Source: Lepagella muris (GTDB taxonomy: Bacteria > Bacteroidota > Bacteroidia > Bacteroidales > Muribaculaceae). Taken from it: a stretch of DNA of 64,000 nucleotides. A program made the position numbers and the translations under genes. The notes under the pieces were generated by a model. The model was not told where the DNA came from. It saw nothing but the letters and a program-made list of their open reading frames with translations, and ran no database searches. Of this stretch, positions 53,601 through 62,737 are shown one piece after another. The stretch lies in contig NZ_SRYB01000006.1 in assembly GCF_004793975.1 (NCBI RefSeq), positions 1 through 64,000 of the forward strand. Reading direction: 5' to 3'. Position 1 is the first letter of the stretch; each line of letters starts with the position of its first letter.

Positions 53601-53720
53601 GATCACCGCTTCTCCCACCTCATCATGTACCACACCTTTAAGCTGATACTGCTGAGCTTTCATGGTGACTGCTCCCAGGACAAGGAAGAACAGCCACATC
53701 AGGTAACGTTCTTTTTTCAT
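50655..53720 (-). CDS. SusC/RagA-family TonB-dependent transporter
   Basis: 1021 aa from the ATG at 53720 (MKKERYLMWLF); the longer frame has no proper signal. The signal peptide is followed by a carboxypeptidase-D-like domain (YQLKGVVHDEVGEAVIGATV), the TonB box region DEVVVVGYGAVQRKNFTGSV, a plug (DALRGTVTGITVGQ, LLVVDGVIFQG, AANGVIMITTKKG) and a 22-strand barrel ending in YSVGLNLTF. It imports oligosaccharide bound by SusD, powered by TonB. A TAATTTTG box at 53843-53850 gives a leader of about 115 nt. Divergent to the hybrid sensor gene that probably controls it. Confidence 0.96.
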   Translation of the reverse strand: MKKERYLMWLFFLVLGAVTMKAQQYQLKGVVHDEVGEAVIGATVIVEGTTNGTSTDVDGQFTLNVKNGDNLIVSYVGYITQTIKINGQKEITVNLKPDDQLLDEVVVVGYGAVQRKNFTGSVSTVKVSDSPLSIMPTSNAMDALRGTVTGITVGQQTGAGQSPSMLVRGQKSVNGGSSPLLVVDGVIFQGALRDIDPSVIESMSVLKDATSLAAYGSQAANGVIMITTKKGTEGKPLVSLSTSWAWSEAAAKPDLLSPADYIRKNNILSGLDENADPTWMSKFEYENYKKGQTTDWFDYSTRTGLMQNYALSISGATSKVNYFLSGSYTNQKGVIKGDDYERFVMNSRITGDVTDWLQIGGQMMYSHNNYSGASVYDLYQTTRLSPYGQPTRVNGEVNKYPVNEGGYRLNPLWSVLSNTIDDHDIYNTTTLKGHILLKCPWLRGLTFRMNGSFSLENIERDYFTHEGYYVREMSGVAIEDAESYYTDAAVSGYLASANGYTSRTKNKSYVWDNILNYNGQFGEHFVDVTAVYTRDSYEYFYKGYSGSDFSALGNTNLGYNGLNLAATQKISNPGYTKHTDVGYLGRLNYNYDQRYHLSVSVRRDGSSVFGAKKKWGTFPAVGLAWTVSNEKFWEPVAEYVNNLKIKASWGKNGNQSLSPYQTLSKITLGQQGGLPYAFGNTDNVSWGQRITAMGNQLLGWETTQSWNFGFEAGAFNNRVVLELDAYKSKTTDQIFWRSIPVMINGLTGMYATMGRVDNWGIEVNLNTINIESKDLTWTSNLNFYLNRNKLKELYGDGKDDISNGLFLNKSLGAIYGYKNIGIVQETDTEYIEANGAQPGDVMFADTDGDGKITSEDRTILGYSKENFRMGFGNTVTWKGFTLYAMFTGVFGGRGYGMASNLYAYRTLSDVNMDNNLNHGWWTPENKSDKYPRINYTDGRYNPLQNYSFVRLADLSLAYTFSQPWVKKMHINNIKVFLSAKNLFTISSWDGGDPEIRQTIGSGYSYGYPLARTYSVGLNLTF

Positions 53721-53842
53721 TATGTCTGTTAGTATTAAATAAAGTATTTTGTTAATATATTTAGTAATCAATACCTAATAAAAACCTTTTTTACTCTTTT
53801 AATTTTCTACCTTATATCATAACATCACCTCAATCTACTGTG

Positions 53843-53850
53843 CAAAATTA
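53843..53850 (-). promoter_or_regulatory. Promoter box of susCD
   Basis: TAATTTTG on the minus strand, without a good -33, as expected for a gene activated by a regulator. Confidence 0.45.
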
Positions 53851-53967
53851 GATATTTATTTATTTTTCTCACCTATCCAAACAATTCATTAGATTTGTCC
53901 GATAAATTATGAATGATACGGACACACTAATAATTCATTCCGACAATCAGACTTGAAAATATGATAT

Positions 53968-53975
53968 TAATTTTG
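53968..53975 (+). promoter_or_regulatory. Promoter box of hybrid sensor gene
   Basis: TAATTTTG, 31 bp before the ATG at 54007. No exact TTTG 19-20 bp upstream. Confidence 0.45.
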
Positions 53976-54006
53976 CAATCATTAATAGGAATCACAACAT
54001 CGTGTA

Positions 54007-57000
54007 ATGAAGACTTATCTCAACCTACTCGTTGTGTTTGCCATATTATGCTGGCAGAGCAACACCATTTTAGCCTCCGAACAATACCATATCGAAAATC
54101 TCGGAATTATGTCTGGTCTTTCGGATGGCGACGTATTATCGATTACACAAGACAGCCGAGGTCAGATCTGGGTTGCCACAGCCAATGGTCTTAACCGATT
54201 TGACGGGACAGATTTCATAAATTTCACCATGGAAAATTCCGGACTTGGTTCAAATGCATTGAACTGCGTGACACAATTACCCAATGATCCAGACAGGCTC
54301 TGGATCGGTTCCCAACGAGACGGAATATTTTATTATGACCATGCTTCAGGAGAGATACATGGTTTGACACACCCCGTGCAGATTTCGACTGATGTCACGA
54401 CAATCACCCCTGCATCAGACTCCGGGATGTGGGTAAACTATTACCACTTCGGACCACAATATATAAATTTCCAAACAGGAGAAAGCCGGGAATACACCTA
54501 CCGAAAAATTCCCGGAATGCCAAAACACTGCTGGACCACGACCGAGGGGAAGGATGGCAAACTGTATGTGGGGCATGCCGGAGAAGGATTCAGTGTGGTA
54601 GATACTGTTCAAAAGAAAGTAGTCACATTCCGGCATCAGGAAGGTAAACCATCAATACCCGGCAACGAAGTATACTCTGTATGTGTGGATAAAGATGACG
54701 ATGTGTGGTTAGGTACAGATAAGGGAGCGGCTCTCTATCTTCCGAAACAGAATCTCTTCATCCCATTCACAAATGATGAAAACAATCCTAATTCCATTCT
54801 GCCGGGAAGAATACGCCACATAGCGCAAGATCGTAACGGCAACATCTGGTTTGCATCCACCCTTGCCGGAGTATGTATGCTTCCCGCCTCCTCCTCAAAA
54901 GCCGATGGCTACAGCAAAGCCAAATTCACAAGGATTCCCACAAACGGATTCAGTTTATACACCTCCAATGAATATGCCAGGACAATATATCCGGATTCGT
55001 TCGGAAATATCTGGATAGGGAACCATAGGACTGGTCTGTCGGTGATAAATCATATAAGTCCCGGAATATCAAGGATAGAATATATCGGCAAAAACAATAG
55101 TAGTTCCCCATATCTTCCGACATGGAGCTGCGCGTACTCCCAAGACGGCACTCTCTGGGTAGGCGGTGTTAATGAAATCGCCCAAATAAAAGATGGTAAG
55201 ACAAAACATATCCCGATACCTTACGTCCCGGATATTGCAAAGACCTACGTCAAGGCACTTACAATCGACCGCAAAGGGAGAGTATGGATCGGCACCTACG
55301 ACCGAGGCGCAATGATATATAATCCTTCCAATCAATCATTCATCCGTGTGGAAAATATCAATCCTGATGTGAAAGTATTTACCGAGACTCCGGATGGCGA
55401 CATGCTCATCGGTACAGACAAAGGTCTATACAGATGCCATAATGGTCTTCCTCATGGAGAATACGACAATAATATCAACATATCCCTTTCCGACCTTGTG
55501 ATTATGTCGGTCATCATTGATGACCACGGCAATTATTGGATAGGCACATTCGGGAAAGGAGTGTTCATACTCAACAGCTCTTTTGAATTGCAAAGCAATC
55601 TCGGCAAACAGGAAGGTCTGCTATCAAACACCATAAATTCAATACTTCAGGATAGTTCAGGCAGAATATGGCTTGCCACACGCGCCGGTGTGACCATGAT
55701 ACCCAATCTGTCAAATCTCTCCTCTTTCACTAATATCACGGAGACTACCAACCGGTATCTACAGATAAAATCTCTTGAAGAGGATAATTTCCACAACATC
55801 TGGTTCAGTCATTCAAGGGGTATCGGAAAAATCAACCCTGAGAACAATACCACAAAATTATATCAGTATTCCAACACTCTTCCCATCCATACGTTCATTG
55901 ACAATGGCGCGACAAGGGATGACAACGGCAACATATTATTCGCATCAAGCAATGGACTGTTTGAGATTAACCCGACAATAATCTTGAGTAAAAAGGATAA
56001 CATTCCTGCAAAAGTGACAGATTTCTCAGTGTTCCAAGAGAATAATGAAAGTGACAACAATTCATATAGTATCCCTATATTCTCCGACATCATCAATCTG
56101 TCGCACAACCAAAACACATTTTCAATCACTTTTAATGTCCTTGATCACGCAATAGCCAGCATATCCGAGTTCCAATGTTCTCTTGAGGGCATAGACAAGG
56201 GCTGGCTCTCCCCTTCATCATCAAAAAATAAGGTTCTATTCAGGAACCTTAAACCCGGCACATACAAATTATACGTAAGGCAACGTCAGGAAGGAAATGA
56301 ATGGGGAGCTCCACAAAATATCATGACAATACACATTGCTCCTCCGATATGGCTGACATGGTGGGCAAAAATTCTGTATCTCATAATAGCTGTGAGCCTT
56401 ATAGCATATTGTATGCGACTTTACCGCAACTGGATAAATCTTCAGCAGCAAGTATCATTGCTTGAAGAGACCGACCGCAACCGTAGTGAACTAAATGAGG
56501 AACGAATGCGATTCTTCACCAACATAACGCATGAATTACGCACTCCGCTCACTCTAATTCTCGGTCCGCTTGAAGAACTCGTCAGCGACCCTAAACTGCC
56601 GGCATCTTATTCGGGCAAACTTCAAATGATCCGCAACAGTTCAACACAACTCCTCAACCTTATAAACGGAATCCTTGAATTCCGCAAGACAGAGACACAG
56701 AACCGTCGTCTGAAAGTGAAATCCGGCAACCTTCCCAATCTGTTGCGGGAAATCGGTCTTAATTTCAAAGAGCTCAACCATAACAAGGACGTGGAGATAA
56801 TTCTTGACATTGACGATGATAGCAGCGACTCTCTCTTTGATCCCGAAATCATTACAATCATCATCAACAATATAATGATCAATGCTCTGAAATATACCCA
56901 AATGGGGGAAATCAGGCTATCATGCCATATTATCAATATCAACGGTAAATCTACGTTTGAAATCAAAATATCCGACACCGGTTATGGCATCTCAAAGGAT

Positions 57001-58116
57001 AAACTCCCGCATATATTTGAACGCTATTATCAAGCGAACGACACTCATCAGGCATCAGGCACCGGAATAGGATTGGCATTGGTGAAGAGCCTTATTGATA
57101 TACATGAAGCAACGATTGACGTAGAGTCAGAACCGGGGGAAGGATCGGTATTCACAATTAGACTCCTGCATGATAATCTTTATCCGGATGCACTGCATGG
57201 AGATAACGACACATCCGCCCGCGATAAGACTGCAGAAGAGCAAGATGCCGACAATCCCGTTGAGAAAAAGGAGCGTCAGAAAGTACTTATTGTAGAAGAC
57301 AATTTTGATCTTCGCAAATATATGTGTCAATGCCTGGAAAACCAATTTCAGGTGCTGACGGCAGAGAATGGTCTTGACGGACTAAGATGCGCCCATGAAG
57401 ATACACCGGATATTATCGTGACAGACATCATGATGCCGGAGATGGACGGTATCGAAATGTGTCGCAACATAAAAGCGGATATCCTCACCTCTCATATCCC
57501 CATCGTCATGCTGACAGCAAAAGACTCCATCACCGACAAACAAGAGGGATATGAAGCCGGAGCATCCTCCTATCTTACAAAACCGTTCACTGCAAAATTG
57601 CTACTCGCAAGAATAAACAATATTTTGAGACTACAAAGAAACATGGCAGAACATCTAAGAATGCTATCACTATCCAATCCCGTGGATAAACAGATAAAAG
57701 AGAATCCATCCGATAATAATCCAAATTCCACAAAAAGTGCCGGGAACGGTGTGAATATAAGCATTCTGTCTCCTCTTGACCGAGAATTTCTTGAAAAGAT
57801 TGTATCGACAATCAACAAGAACATTTCAAATCCGGATCTGGGTGTCAATTTCCTTGCAGACAAGATGTGCATGAGCAATTCAACACTCTATCGCAAAGTA
57901 ATGGCTGTGCTCGGAGTGTCGACCAATGAATATATCCGCACCATACGCCTGCAAAAAGCAAAGGAACTGCTTATGGAAAGAAAGCTGTCGATAACCGATA
58001 TCGCTTTTGAGACAGGCTTCAGCACCCACTCATCCTTTGCCAAAGCGTTTAAGAAAGAGTTTGGGATAACTGCCTCTGAATTTCTGCATACCGTTGGGAT
58101 CAGAACGGAGGAATAA
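54007..58116 (+). CDS. Hybrid two-component system protein (HTCS)
   Basis: 1369 aa. Signal peptide (1 to about 24). Two periplasmic propellers of reg_prop repeats follow (DSRGQIWVATANGLNRFDG, DRKGRVWIGTYDRGAMIYN), then a Y_Y_Y domain and a membrane helix (about 783-805). The kinase has H842 in NITHELRTP, the N box NNIMINALKYT, and G boxes SDTGYGISKDKLPHIFERYY and GTGIGLALVKS. The receiver has D1140 in VTDIMMPEMDG and Lys in YLTKPF. An AraC-type HTH ends the chain (NEYIRTIRLQKAKELL, FSTHSSFAKAFKKEFG). It senses an oligosaccharide and switches on the divergent susCD genes. Confidence 0.97.
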   Translation: MKTYLNLLVVFAILCWQSNTILASEQYHIENLGIMSGLSDGDVLSITQDSRGQIWVATANGLNRFDGTDFINFTMENSGLGSNALNCVTQLPNDPDRLWIGSQRDGIFYYDHASGEIHGLTHPVQISTDVTTITPASDSGMWVNYYHFGPQYINFQTGESREYTYRKIPGMPKHCWTTTEGKDGKLYVGHAGEGFSVVDTVQKKVVTFRHQEGKPSIPGNEVYSVCVDKDDDVWLGTDKGAALYLPKQNLFIPFTNDENNPNSILPGRIRHIAQDRNGNIWFASTLAGVCMLPASSSKADGYSKAKFTRIPTNGFSLYTSNEYARTIYPDSFGNIWIGNHRTGLSVINHISPGISRIEYIGKNNSSSPYLPTWSCAYSQDGTLWVGGVNEIAQIKDGKTKHIPIPYVPDIAKTYVKALTIDRKGRVWIGTYDRGAMIYNPSNQSFIRVENINPDVKVFTETPDGDMLIGTDKGLYRCHNGLPHGEYDNNINISLSDLVIMSVIIDDHGNYWIGTFGKGVFILNSSFELQSNLGKQEGLLSNTINSILQDSSGRIWLATRAGVTMIPNLSNLSSFTNITETTNRYLQIKSLEEDNFHNIWFSHSRGIGKINPENNTTKLYQYSNTLPIHTFIDNGATRDDNGNILFASSNGLFEINPTIILSKKDNIPAKVTDFSVFQENNESDNNSYSIPIFSDIINLSHNQNTFSITFNVLDHAIASISEFQCSLEGIDKGWLSPSSSKNKVLFRNLKPGTYKLYVRQRQEGNEWGAPQNIMTIHIAPPIWLTWWAKILYLIIAVSLIAYCMRLYRNWINLQQQVSLLEETDRNRSELNEERMRFFTNITHELRTPLTLILGPLEELVSDPKLPASYSGKLQMIRNSSTQLLNLINGILEFRKTETQNRRLKVKSGNLPNLLREIGLNFKELNHNKDVEIILDIDDDSSDSLFDPEIITIIINNIMINALKYTQMGEIRLSCHIININGKSTFEIKISDTGYGISKDKLPHIFERYYQANDTHQASGTGIGLALVKSLIDIHEATIDVESEPGEGSVFTIRLLHDNLYPDALHGDNDTSARDKTAEEQDADNPVEKKERQKVLIVEDNFDLRKYMCQCLENQFQVLTAENGLDGLRCAHEDTPDIIVTDIMMPEMDGIEMCRNIKADILTSHIPIVMLTAKDSITDKQEGYEAGASSYLTKPFTAKLLLARINNILRLQRNMAEHLRMLSLSNPVDKQIKENPSDNNPNSTKSAGNGVNISILSPLDREFLEKIVSTINKNISNPDLGVNFLADKMCMSNSTLYRKVMAVLGVSTNEYIRTIRLQKAKELLMERKLSITDIAFETGFSTHSSFAKAFKKEFGITASEFLHTVGIRTEE

Positions 58117-58133
58117 TCCGACACAGCCGTATG

Positions 58134-58958
58134 TCAAAGGAAAAGGGACCAGACGGGGGAGCAGCGGTAGAGGTGGCGGCTGGAGGCGGGGACTATCAGA
58201 CGGCAACTGGTGTAGAGCGCAGATTCTGACGGATCGAAGAAGGGGGTGCCGCAATCGAAGGGTGCGGGCTTCCGGCTTTGGCATATTATCTCCTGTAATG
58301 CCTGGCATCCGGTGAAGAGGTATTCTCCGAGGAGTTTGTCGTTGGCGGGGAGTACGGCTTTCCGCAGGGATCTGCATCCAGAGAATGCATACGATTCGAG
58401 TTCCTCGATTGAGGTGGGGAGTTCTATCTCTTCTAATGAATGACATTCGCTGAACACGTTGCTTCCTATATGCTTGACTCCGGATGGTATCTCTATTCTC
58501 TGTAATGACGCACAGTAGGCAAACGCATGGCTTGCTATGTCTTTGAGATTGTCGGGAAGGGATACCGATTCGAGTGAGGTTGACCATGCACACAGATATC
58601 GCGGCACCACCGTCACTCCCGACGGTATGGTCAGTGATTCCAGGGCGGTACACTCCCGGAATGCACCCTCACCAATAGTTTTCAAGGATGAGGGTAGTGT
58701 CAGGGATTCAAGCGAGGTGCAGCCTAAGAACGCATACTCCCCTATCGTCTCCAACCCCTCCGGCAATATCACATTACGGATATTTGCATTGTCGGCAAAA
58801 GCGAAATCAGGGATAGCCGTCACACCAGCGGGCACCACGGCTACAGAATCAGCGGCATCCGTTCCGCATACCGAGACCGCGAAGTCAGAACGGGTATAGG
58901 AGTATGAGTTTATGACGGAGACCAACAGGAATATAGTTGCGATCAGACAGCGTATCAT
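58134..58958 (-). CDS. BspA-type leucine-rich repeat protein
   Basis: 274 aa. Amino-terminal signal peptide (MIRCLIATIFLLVSVINSYS). Eight or so LRR_5 repeats of about 23 residues: EGLETIGEYAFLGCTSLESL, SLKTIGEGAFRECTALESL, GVKHIGSNVFSECHSLEEI. A final Cys-containing part follows (RKPAPFDCGTPFFDPSES). BspA-like proteins are secreted or surface exposed and are often linked to adhesion. The start overlaps the end of gmd by 4 bp (ATGA), so it is translated with the sugar genes, an odd partner. Confidence 0.9.
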   Translation of the reverse strand: MIRCLIATIFLLVSVINSYSYTRSDFAVSVCGTDAADSVAVVPAGVTAIPDFAFADNANIRNVILPEGLETIGEYAFLGCTSLESLTLPSSLKTIGEGAFRECTALESLTIPSGVTVVPRYLCAWSTSLESVSLPDNLKDIASHAFAYCASLQRIEIPSGVKHIGSNVFSECHSLEEIELPTSIEELESYAFSGCRSLRKAVLPANDKLLGEYLFTGCQALQEIICQSRKPAPFDCGTPFFDPSESALYTSCRLIVPASSRHLYRCSPVWSLFL

Positions 58959-60049
58959 TTCACAATCCCCTTCTCAAGATATTCGGCAAGGTTCATGCGG
59001 ACATGATCTCCGGCACGCTCTACAGCCACCTTTGCCATGTCGGCATCCACCATCAAATTCACGAGATCTTCAAAACTTGTCTTTTCGGTAGGGTTCCAAC
59101 CAAGTTCACGCTTCGCCTTAGAGGGGTCGCCCCACAGATTGACCACATCAGTCGGACGGTAGAAGTCGGGTGACACCTCCACGAGCACTTTCCCGGTCTT
59201 AACATCGATACCCTTCTCATTCTCACCCTCACCCTCAAAACGCAGGTCGATACCGGCGCGCTTGAATGCCAGTAGACAGAACTCTCGCACGGAATGTTGT
59301 TCACCTGTGGCGATCACATAGTCATCCGGACGTGGCTGCTGAAGGATAAGCCACATACATTCCACGTAGTCCTTGGCATATCCCCAGTCGCGGAGGGAGG
59401 ATAGATTACCGAGATATAGTTTCTCCTGCTTACCTTGCGCGATACGTGCGGCGGCAAGGGTGATCTTACGCGTCACGAAGGTCTCACCGCGACGCTCCGA
59501 CTCATGGTTGAACAGAATGCCGGAGCAGCAGTACATATTGTAAGCCTCGCGGTATTCCCTCACAATCCAGAATCCGTAAAGTTTTGCCACGGCATACGGG
59601 CTGTAGGGATGGAACGGAGTCTCCTCATTCTGCGGCACCTGCTCCACCTTCCCATATAGCTCGGATGTGGAAGCCTGATATATGCGGCATGTGTCGGCAA
59701 GTCCGCATTGTCTCACCGCCTCAAGGATACGCAACACTCCTGTGGCATCAACATTGGCAGTATATTCCGGAGCATCGAAGCTCACCTGCACATGGCTCTG
59801 TGCGGCAAGATTGTAGATCTCATCGGGACGAACTCGCCCGATCACCTGAAGTATCGACATGGAATCACCCAGATCCCCGTAATGCAGATGAAAATTAGGA
59901 TGCCCCTCCAGATGAGCTATACGCTCCCGGAAGTCGACCGATGAACGGCGTATTATACCATGCACATCATATCCCTTTTCAAGAAGCAATTCAGAGAGAT
60001 ATGACCCATCCTGACCGGTGACACCGGTTATCAATGCTTTTTTCTTCAT
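58955..60049 (-). CDS. gmd: GDP-mannose 4,6-dehydratase
   Basis: 364 aa. It makes GDP-4-keto-6-deoxymannose, the first step to GDP-fucose or GDP-rhamnose. Rossmann GVTGQDGSYLSELLL at the amino end, ASTSELYGKVEQVPQNE with the active Thr/Ser and Glu, YSPYAVAKLYGFW with the YxxxK pair, and NHESERRGETFVTRKI for NADP and substrate. No fucose synthase gene (fcl) is next to it, although it is usual in Bacteroidales. It may be elsewhere, as here gmd is followed by an LRR gene. Confidence 0.96.
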   Translation of the reverse strand: MKKKALITGVTGQDGSYLSELLLEKGYDVHGIIRRSSVDFRERIAHLEGHPNFHLHYGDLGDSMSILQVIGRVRPDEIYNLAAQSHVQVSFDAPEYTANVDATGVLRILEAVRQCGLADTCRIYQASTSELYGKVEQVPQNEETPFHPYSPYAVAKLYGFWIVREYREAYNMYCCSGILFNHESERRGETFVTRKITLAAARIAQGKQEKLYLGNLSSLRDWGYAKDYVECMWLILQQPRPDDYVIATGEQHSVREFCLLAFKRAGIDLRFEGEGENEKGIDVKTGKVLVEVSPDFYRPTDVVNLWGDPSKAKRELGWNPTEKTSFEDLVNLMVDADMAKVAVERAGDHVRMNLAEYLEKGIVK

Positions 60050-60058
60050 AATTTAGGT

Positions 60059-61426
60059 TCAATCTCGTGAGAAAATATCACGCGTATATACTTTTTCTTT
60101 GACATCCTCCAGTTCCACATTCGAGCGGTTGGCAAGAATCGCCTGTGATTCCCTCTTGAACTTCTCCAGGTCGTTCACCACACGACTGCCGAAGAAGGTA
60201 GTGCCGTCAGGAAGTGTCGGCTCATATATAATGACAGTGGCACCCTTTGCCTTTATGCGCTTCATCACACCCTGTATGGAGGATTGACGGAAATTGTCGG
60301 AATTGGATTTCATCGTCAGTCTGTAAACTCCGACTATCGGGGAGGGCACCATATCCACTCCCCCTTTAGGGGGCTGGGGAGCCTGTGTATAATCGTACCA
60401 GCCTGCCATTTTGAGCACCTGGTCGGCGATGAAGTCCTTTCGCGTGCGGTTGCTATCCACGATAGCCGACATCATGTTCTGCGGCACGTTGTTGTAGTTA
60501 GCGAGTAACTGCTTTGTATCCTTAGGCAGACAGTAGCCACCGTAGCCGAAGGATGGATTGTTGTAGTGAGTGCCGATACGGGGGTCAAGACCAATCCCCT
60601 CTATGATAGCCTTGGAGTCAAGCCCCTTTACCTCGGCGTAAGTGTCGAGTTCGTTGAAGTAGCTGACACGTAAAGCGAGATAGGTATTGGCGAATAGTTT
60701 GACAGCCTCTGCCTCCTTCAAGCCCATGAAGAGAGTGGGGATAGTGGAAGACCGGGGTTGTGGGGTTGGTTTGTCGGATCCCTGTGGTCCGATTGCGCCT
60801 TGCTTGAGAAGGTCGGCAAATTCATGAGCCTTTTTCTCAAGGAATGGTATATCGGCAATTTCTCCAATTGCCTCGTTCTCTGCGTCAAGAGCATCATAAC
60901 GTTCACTCTTCCCTATCATCTTTGGATAGCCGACGATTATGCGTGAAGGGTACAGGTTATCATACAAGGCTTTGCTCTCGCGGAGAAATTCGGGGGAGAA
61001 GAGAAGATTCAACCGTTTTACGCCTTGCCGGGCATATTTGAGATATAGCGATCTGCAATAGCCTACGGGAATGGTAGATTTAATCACCATTACCGCCTCC
61101 GGGTTAACGCTGAGCACAAGATCTATGACATCCTCTATATTATGAGTGTCGAAACAATTTGTCACGGGATCATAGTTTGTAGGAGTGGCAATGACCACGA
61201 AGTCAGCATCACGATATGCCGCCGCTCCATCGAGAGTGGCGCGGAGATCAAGTTCCTTCTCACGGAGATATATCTCGATGTATTCATCCTGTATGGGCGA
61301 CTTACCGGCATTGATAAGTTCCACCTTTTCGGGAATAACGTCTACGGCAGTGACGTGATTATGTTGAGCGAGGAGAGTGGCTATTGAAAGACCCACGTAT
61401 CCTGTTCCGGCTACGGCTATATTCAT
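60059..61426 (-). CDS. ugd: UDP-glucose/nucleotide-sugar 6-dehydrogenase
   Basis: 455 aa from the ATG at 61426 (MNIAVAGTGYVGLSIA); the upstream extension in the same frame is not homologous. It oxidises UDP-glucose to UDP-glucuronate for capsule or other glycans. Signatures: NAD loop GTGYVGLS, FSPEFLRESKAL, KLFANTYLALRVSYFNELD and FGYGGYCLPKDTKQL with the catalytic Cys. Two short stretches do not fit the family: SDKPTPQPRSST (about residue 230) and QAPQPPKGGVDM (about 350). Both are encoded by GC-rich words like a repeat found elsewhere in the window, and so appear to be in-frame insertions. Confidence 0.93.
   Translation of the reverse strand: MNIAVAGTGYVGLSIATLLAQHNHVTAVDVIPEKVELINAGKSPIQDEYIEIYLREKELDLRATLDGAAAYRDADFVVIATPTNYDPVTNCFDTHNIEDVIDLVLSVNPEAVMVIKSTIPVGYCRSLYLKYARQGVKRLNLLFSPEFLRESKALYDNLYPSRIIVGYPKMIGKSERYDALDAENEAIGEIADIPFLEKKAHEFADLLKQGAIGPQGSDKPTPQPRSSTIPTLFMGLKEAEAVKLFANTYLALRVSYFNELDTYAEVKGLDSKAIIEGIGLDPRIGTHYNNPSFGYGGYCLPKDTKQLLANYNNVPQNMMSAIVDSNRTRKDFIADQVLKMAGWYDYTQAPQPPKGGVDMVPSPIVGVYRLTMKSNSDNFRQSSIQGVMKRIKAKGATVIIYEPTLPDGTTFFGSRVVNDLEKFKRESQAILANRSNVELEDVKEKVYTRDIFSRD
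60355..60385 (-). repeat. Repeat-derived in-frame insert in ugd
   Basis: ACTCCCCCTTTAGGGGGCTG and the following GGGA match the right half of the hairpin at 28682-28710 (ACTCCCCCTTTACGGGGTGG). It encodes APQPPKGGV without breaking the frame. Confidence 0.6.
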
Positions 61427-61475
61427 CTCAATTTCTTTTTTTGAAAGAACGTTGTGGGCGTTGTCATTATTGTCA

Positions 61476-62720
61476 TTATTGGCGGGTTTGACCGTCGCCG
61501 GAGATGAAATATTTGTAGGTGGTGAGTTCGGGGAGTCCCATCGGTCCGCGTGCGTGGAGTTTCTGGGTAGAAATGCCGATTTCTGCGCCGAATCCAAATT
61601 GTCCGCCGTCGGTGAAGGCTGTGGAGACGTTGGCATATACACAAGCGGCATCCACACCTGCCTGAAAACGTGTTATGTTGTCGGGATTCTCACTCATGAT
61701 ACATTCGCTGTGGTGTGAACCATGACGGGCAATATGCATCATAGCCTCCTCCATCGACCCGACCGTCTTAACCGCCATCTTGTAGTCGCGGAATTCTGTA
61801 CCGTAGCTTCTCTCATCCGCCTTCAGCAGCAATGTGTCGGGGTATTTTCCTCTAAGCGCATCGTAAGCCGGCTCGTCGGCATATATCATCACCCCCTTCT
61901 CGGAAAGCGGCAGACAGATATCGGGAAGGGATGCAAGCCGTTCCTTATGTATGATAAGGCAATCGAGGGCATTACATACACTCACACGCCGCGTCTTGGC
62001 GTTGCATACAACCCGTGCCGATTTTTCAATATCGGCAGAGAGATCAATATATGTGTGGCACACTCCGGCACCGGTCTCAATCACCGGCACACGCGAATTT
62101 TTTCTGACAAAATCTATCAGTCCGCGTCCGCCTCGCGGTATTATCACATCAATATCCCCAACTGCCTCCATCATCTCGGCGGCACTCTCCCTGTTTGCAG
62201 GAAGCAATGTGCATAATACCTCTGGAAGTCCCTCTTCACGCAACACTCCACATATCACATCGACAATTGCACGTGAGGAATTATCGGCATCATGTCCACC
62301 TTTCAGCACGCATGCACTCCCGCTCTTGAAGCAAAGTCCAAACACGTCGGCGGTCACGTTGGGACGCGCCTCGTAAATCACCCCTATCACTCCGAACGGT
62401 ACGGAGATCTTGCGTATCACCATCCCGTTAGGGCGTACCGTCTTTGATATCTGGCGTCCGTAGGGTGACGGCAACTGAGCCACCCTTCTCATGTCGGCGG
62501 CAATATCGGCAATACGTTCGGGTGTAAGCATAAGACGGTCATAATCAGGATTGCCTGATGACATTCCCGACAAGTCAACTGCATTGGCTGCCAGGATAGT
62601 CTCAGTCTGTTCCTCTATCTTATCAGCCACCTTCAAAAGAATCTCCTCAATTCTCTCGGGCGGGAGAAGCGGAAGAGTGACAGACGCTTCCTTAACTTCC
62701 CGTAATAATCCTGAAATCAT
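61476..62720 (-). CDS. proA: Glutamate-5-semialdehyde dehydrogenase
   Basis: 414 aa. It reduces glutamyl-5-phosphate to the semialdehyde with NADPH, the second step to proline. GVIGVIYEARPNVTADVFGL, CVLKGGHDADNSSRAIV and VPVIETGAGVCHTYID are family marks. The catalytic Cys is expected in the NAKTRRVSVCNALDCLIIH stretch. It follows proB by 17 bp in the order proC, proB, proA on the minus strand. Confidence 0.97.
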   Translation of the reverse strand: MISGLLREVKEASVTLPLLPPERIEEILLKVADKIEEQTETILAANAVDLSGMSSGNPDYDRLMLTPERIADIAADMRRVAQLPSPYGRQISKTVRPNGMVIRKISVPFGVIGVIYEARPNVTADVFGLCFKSGSACVLKGGHDADNSSRAIVDVICGVLREEGLPEVLCTLLPANRESAAEMMEAVGDIDVIIPRGGRGLIDFVRKNSRVPVIETGAGVCHTYIDLSADIEKSARVVCNAKTRRVSVCNALDCLIIHKERLASLPDICLPLSEKGVMIYADEPAYDALRGKYPDTLLLKADERSYGTEFRDYKMAVKTVGSMEEAMMHIARHGSHHSECIMSENPDNITRFQAGVDAACVYANVSTAFTDGGQFGFGAEIGISTQKLHARGPMGLPELTTYKYFISGDGQTRQ

Positions 62721-62737
62721 ATATAATCATTTTTATT

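Noticed and set aside
61427..61657. 77-residue amino-terminal extension of Ugd
   Set aside because: Overlaps proA in another frame, Ser/Pro/Asn-rich, and the normal Ugd start MNIAVAGTGYVG follows.
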